Below are positions 57,351-64,000 of a stretch of 64,000 nt of DNA, piece by piece; position 1 is the stretch's first letter, and each line of letters opens with the position of its first letter. The notes under the pieces were generated by a model, which was given only the letters and a program-made list of their open reading frames with translations, was not told the DNA's origin and did not search any database. Made by a program: the position numbers and the translations under genes. Source of the stretch: Anthopleura xanthogrammica (lineage: Eukaryota; Cnidaria; Anthozoa; Actiniaria; Actiniidae); contig OZ025224.1 of assembly GCA_964019055.1 (NCBI GenBank), positions 9,746,757-9,810,756 on the forward strand, written 5' to 3'.

Positions 57351-58555
57351 TTCAAGAACAACTGTCTACCAAAATCAATTTTTATTTAATTAACAATAAC
57401 CTAATGAAGGAATAGAACTCTTAATTTACCAGGTATAGAATGATAACATTGTTCAGGGTAACTCTTAGGGACCACAGAGAGAGGAAGGGGGGACTCTTTA
57501 CCTTCTTCTTGTCCAGATCCACCATAATTCTCAGTCCAACCAACTTTTAGTCTTTTACACATAACACTAGTGTTACAATACATTTTAAAATCCAAGCTCC
57601 GTTTACTTCCTGTGTTGCTCTGGTGATTTTTACAAGAAATTTGTGACAGGAAAAGTCACTGAAACCATAGACTGTCAATAGCTCTTCATTTTCTCCAAAC
57701 TCAGTCAAGTCAAGGTTGTTTGGATATACAGGGAAAGTCTATATTATTACGTGTATGGCAGCAAAAGACCTTCGAGTGAGCATTAGCATTTGAGAAAAAA
57801 GTTTTTATTCTGGGCTATCTGTCACATATCAGATACCAGTGTGCCAGTTGCTGGATGATATATTTACAGATAGAATAGATCTGAGAAATGAAACTCTTGA
57901 AACTTTTAGCTGAAACGTGTGTGCAATGGTGTTGCAAGACATGTTCTAGAACGAATTGTATAACACGAACTGTATAACCAAAAGTAGAACTGCTTTTTAC
58001 TCTTGCAATCGCAAAAAATAATTGGGACGAAATTGCACCTTGTAACACCCTGGTGAAACTTGTTTCTCAACTCTCTTGCACACAAGTTTCAGCTAAAAGT
58101 TTCAACTTGTAACAGGACCTTTAAAACTTTCTCAGAAATAAATATGATACTTATCTTAATATATAGCTTAAGCTATTGTTTATCCCAGAAATGTTTTGTA
58201 ATGACTTAAACATAGGAATTCAACAAATATTTTTCGAAGTTTGCAATTTTACTTCAGTAAAAATGGGAGAAAACATTCATGGTTATTTTTATTGTCCAAT
58301 TGGTTGTCCCAATGATATTTAGGGGGTGGTCACAGGGTGCCCTTGACACTTCCCTTTCTAGCTCGGGATTAGTTGGTTAGTATAGCAAAATATGCATCTT
58401 CTTGATTTTGTGACCCCCCCCCCCCCCTGTTCAAAATCCTGGATTCACCCCAGATAATAATCTGAAGGCTATCATCTCAGTCTTGAGTTCATTTCCTAAT
58501 CACTGCACCACTGTGAGTGGAATTTGTAAGATCCCTCCATTAAAGTGTCAGTTTC
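57351..58555. other. Intergenic with a foldback repeat
   Basis: 57885-58110 has inverted arms (GAAACTTTTAGCTGAAACGT and the complement ACACAAGTTTCAGCTAAAAG). No gene recognised in the rest. Confidence 0.55.
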
Positions 58556-58752
58556 AATTCTCAATCTGTGAATTAGACGTGCCCTGACTTTGATCCGGTC
58601 CAGAGGTTGTTTCAGAGTTCGATCTGTGAGTTAGCTGTGCCTTGACTTTGATCAGTCCAGAGGTTGTTTCAGGGTTCAATCTGTGAGTTAGCCATGCCCT
58701 TACTTTGATCAGCCCAGAGGTTATTTCAGGATTGGATCTGTGAGTTAAACAC
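58556..58752. repeat. ~60-bp tandem repeat, 3-4 copies
   Basis: Units contain ATCTGTGAGTTAG, GCCxTGACTTTGATC and CAGAGGTTGTTTCAG. Copies differ by up to about 10%. The last 36 bp of the window (63965-64000) carry the same motif inverted. Confidence 0.88.
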
Positions 58753-59206
58753 CATTATCATCCATATTCAGGCCCATCACTAGGGATGGTTCCATGGTTT
58801 GAACAAAATCCCTCTCCCCTCCTTACCCCTTCTATTTTTTTTTTTTTTTTGGGAAAACAGCTGGATGCATAAAAATGTGGTAACTGAAGTTGGCAATAAG
58901 AAACGAAGACTTCCCCCCCCCCCCTCTTTGAGGTCCTAGCGACTGGCCTGATAGTTCCCCATCCACAGTCTCAGTAGGCTGGGTGCCCAAGGTTCTTTTT
59001 TGGGGTATCAATAAAATTTGAAGACTTAAAAGTAAATTTTGAAGATTTGAAGTAAATTTTGTATAAATTATACATTTGGACCCCCCTCTCTGATCCGCCA
59101 GGGCTTTATGTGTTATATTGGGTACCCTGTGGTAATCCCAGGATTCAACCGGAAGTACCTGAATATTCATGAGCCAGTTGCAAAGTCGAGTTCCAAAGAA
59201 GACAAG

Positions 59207-62200
59207 ATGGCTCAACAACAGTAAGTTAAATCTATTATTTTAGACATTTATGCGGTCCTATATAAATAATATCCCTTAGAATCGTTAATTTATAATCTAT
59301 TAGATCTTTATTCTCTTATTTTTGTCCATCTCTCTTGTAGATCTTGTAGTACACGAGTGTAAAGTTGTGCATTCCGGGTTCCAAGGCCGAGTGTGATCAT
59401 GCATTTGTCAACCATTGTACTAACTTTTTTCTTGATTTTCTCGTCCTTGTAGAGCAGATATCGCTTTGATTGGCCTTGCTGTGATGGTAAGTATCAATAG
59501 AAACCATTTTCATAACGTTTAGTGGCCTATAATCGATTCAAGTCGGTCGTTGACCTTCATGCAATCTTCGCCCTTTCTAAATTTACACACTGAGTCCAGT
59601 AATTTTAAAAGTTAACTTTATAAATGTTTTGAAGTCTCTAGCTAATGAGCTCTATTGAATACAGATTTTCTTTTTCTTAACAGGGTCAAAACCTGATTTT
59701 AAACATGAACGACCATGGGTTTGTAGTAAGTTAGTTTTGATTTTGATTTTATTGTAATATTTTTAGTTTTCAGCTGTTTTAATCAAGCTTATACTTAAGC
59801 TAATTAATTAATTTGAAAAGTGTGCCAATCAGATAGCCATGCATATGATTATTGGTTTGTGGTAATACAAAAGAACAATAAATTAAACCTCCCAAGCAAA
59901 TATTGTACAGTCCTAATCTTGTGATAAATATGTAAATATGTTCTAGCTAGCTATACTAGTTGCATATAAGTTATACTAGTAAATGTTGTCTCTGACTTAC
60001 ATGAAAAATAGGTTTTCCAGATCTAGACATTTCGACTCAACTAAAGTCTTCCTCGCTGATGGTTTTTTGGTTTCCAAAGTGTGAGAGAATTTCAAATATT
60101 AATGGACTAAACTGATCTCATGCTTGATCGCATAAGCACTCTGTATATTTCTTGGAGGACCATTCTGTCATTCCCCTGATCATTCGGATCTTTGGAGGAA
60201 TGCCATGCCTCAAGGAATAACCTTCTGTGGTAATCATTCTGTGTCTACCACCTGTCTACCTGCCAAATATCATAAAACATTAGGACAATTCATTCATTTT
60301 TTCCCCTGGTTTTGGTCATGATTGTAAACTCTCTTAATTTGCCTTGCTGGGAAAAAAAAAACCCCAGCATAGTATATATTGTCATTTATACCTCTGGCCA
60401 GATTCTGCTCCAAGTTACTACTCTTCTCAGTTGAGCTTGGAACAACCGAAGTTGTATCATGAAGTTTCGTCATTGAAATGTGCATTTTGTCAGGGGCAAC
60501 GTCAAAACTATTGAACCGTATAGCTAGTGTGGAAAAAATTCACGAGCTTGCAACATATGGTGTTAACATTATTAAACGTGCGGTGTCCAGTCAAACAATC
60601 TGATTGATTGCGGTGTTATGGTGTCCTGTTCAAGATAAATGTCAAAGTATTTGGACTTCTTGACCTTGTATGGTGTCAGTGTTTTGTTGATTTTTTGTGC
60701 GGTGATGTGGTGATTTCGGATTGTTTTTTTCGTTGTTGCGGTGCACCGACGTGTTCAAGACCCCCCAATGTCCCCCTCGAGAAGCGTAGTAACTTTCCTT
60801 ATAAATAACCACATTAACTCATTGCCATGTACCTTCCCTTGGTTCCAATGAACTTTAATGTACTCTACCAATTCATTTAATTGACAATGAGTTGGTTATA
60901 TGTTTATAATTATTATGATTTCAACAGGTTTGCGCATATAACAGAACAGTTGAAAAAGTTGACAAATTTCTTGCAAATGAGGCAAAAGGTATGGAAAAAC
61001 ACGAAACAAGCAAGTTAACAATTTATTGATGTATCACAAGGTTAATTATCATGTTTTCAACATTTCATTTTGATTTTCTTTTAATTCTCCATTTCCATTT
61101 TCTCTTTTTCGATTTCTTAAAGGTATAAAACAGCTGGCACAAATAAATCACAGTTTTGTTGCATGTGCTTGAGAATAAAATATATTATTATTATCTTCTG
61201 TTTGTGGCAGGAACCAAAGTGATTGGAGCTCATTCCTTGCAAGAAATGGTCTCAAAATTGAAAAAGCCAAGGAGAGTGATGATGCTTGTCAAGGCTGGTA
61301 GTGCTGTTGATAGTTTTATTGAAAGTCTGGTATGTTTATCTTGTTGATAGTTGTATGCACCCTTATATAGTGCCTATATCATGGTAGTGGACAACTGACT
61401 AGCCTTATTTTCACCTCTTAAAACCAGGCAGTCCATGTGTGTTCAGCATGTTCAGAATCAGTGTATGATAATTATTATTTAATGATGATAATCAATATCA
61501 TTATTCATCATCTTCATTTTCACTCTTATTTATTATAATTTAGTAATTACAACAATATTCATCACCATCACATTGTTATCATTGTCATCATCACCATCAC
61601 ATTGTTATCATTGTCATCATCACCATCACATTGTTATCATTGTCATCATCACCATCACATTGTTATCATTGTCATCATCACCATCATCATGTCATTATGA
61701 TTACCTATGTTTATGATCATTAACTTTTTCACTGTAAGTTATTATTTGATGCACTAACATTAAACTTAATTATTTTTCTTTATTTTAAGGTTCCTCTCCT
61801 TGAACCTGGTGACATCATTATTGATGGAGGAAACTCAGAATACAAGGATTCTATTGTAAGAAATTTTGCCTTTGAACTTTGTCACAACAAAAGCCCTCCT
61901 GCCATCCTCCCTCTTTTATCTCCCTCTCCATCATTCTTTCATGGTATTAAGGAAGCTATTCCTATTTCTACAGAGACGCTGCAAATCCTTAGAGGAGCAT
62001 GGTATACTGTTTGTTGGTAGTGGTGTCAGCGGAGGTGAAGAAGGAGCTAGATATGGGCCATCCCTTATGCCAGGTGGATCTGAAAAGGCATGGTAAGTTA
62101 CTCCAGGGAATCCCCATCGTTTGGTTACATAAAGCTTACCAATATCTGTTATGGCCCCCAGGGAATCCCCAGGGAATCTTTTGTAACATAAGGCTTACCA

Positions 62201-64000
62201 TGCAATATGTTACCCAAGGGAATCAGCATCATTTATTACATAAAGCTTATTACCAATGCTTATTAATATCTGTTACCCCAGGGAATTCCCACATTACAAA
62301 AAGCTTACATAATAAATATCTATTTTTGCTGTGCTCAGGCAGCACATTAAACCCATTTTTCAAGCTATTGCTGCAAAAGTTGGGAATGATCCATGCTGTG
62401 ACTGGGTGAGTGAGCTTGCAATGTCTTTTTTTTCTATCCTTATCAACCTGCTCATAAAACATTAACACAGAATTTAATGTCCTTGATTTACTAAGGTTGG
62501 TGGAGATGGCTCAGGTCATTTTGTCAAGATGGTGCACAATGGAATAGAGTATGGTGACATGCAGGTATTCTACTATACATTCTTGATTTTGATTATGATC
62601 AGGGTGATTTAATTAAATGATGATGATGATGATGATGGTGTTGATGATGGTGATGGAGATGATGATGATGATGATGGAGATGATGATGATGATGATGGTG
62701 TTGATGATGGGGATGGAGATGATGATGATGATGATGGAGATGATGATGATGATGATGGAGATGATGATGGTGGTGATGGTGATGATGATGGTGGTGATGA
62801 TGATGATGATGATGATGGAGATGATGATGATGATGATGGTGATGGAGATGATGATGGTGATGGTGATGGAGATGATGATGGAGATGATGATGGTGATTAT
62901 GATGATGATGATGATGGTAGTGATAGTCATGATAGAGATGATGATGGTGATGATGATGATAATAATGATGGGGATGGTAATTATCAATGGTCTGCTCCTG
63001 CATATATAATTGCCATTGTTTTGTATACATTTTTTCATATTTTATTTTGCTCGTAGCTTTGCTGTGAGGCTTACCATCTGATGAAAGATGGTCTTGGTTT
63101 GACTGCAGATGAGATGAGTCAGGTATCTATAATACTATAACAAAAAATATTGATTACTATTAATAATAAAGATTGTATTGATTTTAAGTGACTCCTGGGC
63201 TTATACCTCAAATAAGGTAACAAGATGGAAAAAGGGTTAGTGACGAAGAGGAAATGAGGATTTCTTTCTTTGATTTTCCCAGTCAATATTTTATGTGCCA
63301 TCAATGCCATAAACAGGAGATACCAGATATGGGCTTATATTAGACAGTTTAACTGGAAGAATATTTGAGTTGGTGGAGAGAGGGCTCTTATAACTGGGAT
63401 TTTATGGTATACCAAAGGATGAATTAATTTTACTTCTAAAATAATTAAAAAATAACTTTTCCCAGGTGTTTGCTGAATGGAACAAAGGAGAATTGGACTC
63501 TTTTCTGATAGAAATCACCAAAAATATTCTTGCCTACAAAGATGCTGATGGCAGTCCATTGGTTGAGAAGATCAGAGATTCTGCAGGACAGGTTTGTCAA
63601 TAATTAAATAATAATTTAAGCTTCCCTTTTTCATACTGGCATTGTGAAACCCTACCCTTTCCTATACCTAAACTTGTGAATCCCCATTCCTTTTCTATAC
63701 CTAAGGCCTGAAAAAGTACTCCTTTCGGGCGGAGCACCCCCATATAGTGCGCTATAGGGAGCACCCCCCTTTAACATAGCTATTCAACAATAAAAACAAA
63801 TCTCCTTTTTATTATTCTTTTCTTCAGAAAGGGACAGGAAAGTGGACAGCTATTTCTTCTTTAGAATATGGCATTCCAGTTACTCTGATTGGTAAGCTAA
63901 TATATGATGTCACAAGACACAGGGTACCCATTCATGTGTGATTCAGTAACATACACATTAGCGCAAGTCAGTGCATGGCTAACTCACAGATCAAACCCTG
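59207..64000 (+). CDS. PGD: 6-phosphogluconate dehydrogenase, exons 1-12, partial
   Basis: Cytosolic pentose-phosphate enzyme: oxidative decarboxylation of 6-phosphogluconate to ribulose 5-phosphate with NADP+. Exons: 59207-59220, 59453-59486, 59684-59725, 60928-60988, 61211-61329, 61790-61855, 61974-62092, 62339-62405, 62496-62564, 63057-63122, 63466-63591, 63828-63891; all phases agree. Seen: Rossmann loop [20 protein letters not shown], substrate loop [10 protein letters not shown], active-site [20 protein letters not shown] with the catalytic Lys, and the signature [16 protein letters not shown]. The rest of the C-terminal domain lies beyond the window. Start ATG at 59207 gives MAQQQADIALIG, as in the animal family. 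Introns contain tandem and GAT repeats. No broken codon; surely functional so far. Confidence 0.97.
59726..60927 (+). other. Long intron 3 of PGD
   Basis: About 1.2 kb without recognised coding. Small inverted fragments only; frames here are not conserved. Confidence 0.6.
61560..61690. repeat. 31-bp tandem repeat in PGD intron
   Basis: Four almost identical units containing CATCACATTGTTATCATTG and TCATCATCAC. Confidence 0.93.
62618..62975. repeat. (GAT)n compound repeat in PGD intron
   Basis: About 350 bp of GAT with GGT/GGA variants between exons at 62564 and 63057. It opens low-complexity His/Met/Ile frames on both strands, which are not genes. Confidence 0.96.
63625..63780. repeat. Dispersed repeat in PGD intron
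   Basis: Inverted relative of 17615-17805 (shared TTTCGGGCGGAGCACCCCCA and TTTTCTATACCTAAGGCCTG). Confidence 0.7.
63965..64000. repeat. Inverted copy of the 58556 repeat motif at the window edge
   Basis: GCATGGCTAACTCACAGATC and AAACCCTG read as the complement of the tandem unit at 58556-58752. The copy continues beyond the window. Confidence 0.75.

Noticed and set aside
58832..59218. 128-codon minus frame divergent from PGD
   Set aside because: Overlaps the PGD first exon antisense, is low in complexity near its end (poly-Lys, Gly runs) and has no family resemblance.
62599..63038. 140-codon His-rich, Ile-rich and Met-rich frames
   Set aside because: All are readings of the GAT repeat in a PGD intron.

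Overview
The window is animal nuclear DNA: AT-rich, genes split into short exons with GT-AG (once GC-AG) introns, many microsatellites and a heavy load of DNA transposons, foldback/MITE elements and LINEs. Receptor-type GPCRs, a GT10 fucosyltransferase, CASD1, C1orf50 and a 2A (DxExNPGP) motif in a repeat-borne ORF fit a cnidarian, most likely an anthozoan such as a coral or sea anemone. This is inferred from gene content, not from a database match.

Host genes, left to right. The 3' half of an Xaa-Pro aminopeptidase gene (+, 67-3564) has ten exons and all five M24B metal ligands. Two tandem class A GPCR paralogues follow (+, 4646-5539 and 6798-7652); the second has lost TM7 through a deletion and frameshift. 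An intronless alpha-1,3-fucosyltransferase-like gene lies at 16070-17356 (+). The C-terminal acyltransferase half of CASD1 (sialate O-acetyltransferase) lies at 44736-47126 (-). A two-exon double dsRBD protein lies at 50878-52375 (-), and a four-exon C1orf50/DUF2452 homologue at 54769-57350 (+). The first twelve exons of 6-phosphogluconate dehydrogenase run from 59207 to beyond 63891 (+). These are unrelated housekeeping or signalling genes, and no operon-like logic is expected.

Mobile DNA dominates 11-45 kb. Its centrepiece is a 7,026-bp element (22635-29660) with long terminal inverted repeats, a perfect 9-bp target duplication and a second, identical 88-bp inverted repeat inside. It carries two convergent genes: a SAP-SWIM-YqaJ exonuclease and a THAP-HTH-DDE transposase, the gene pair known from ISL2EU-type elements. 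Near it lie a 799-bp Mutator-like element that carries the first exon of a RecQ-type helicase (31021-31819), a hAT deletion derivative (36275-37979), a TIR element with a 2A-motif ORF (11302-13441), two copies of a near-perfect 160-bp hairpin (34281 and 38781), two decayed LINEs (39976-41740 minus; 42600-44576 plus) and many TA/TWA-flanked MITEs.

Unexplained structure includes three spaced copies of a conserved ~77-bp block with two mutually exclusive hairpins (21746-22122), a decayed exon-like ORF just upstream of it (21305-21673), a 52-bp minisatellite (17846-18293) and repeats shared between distant parts of the window.
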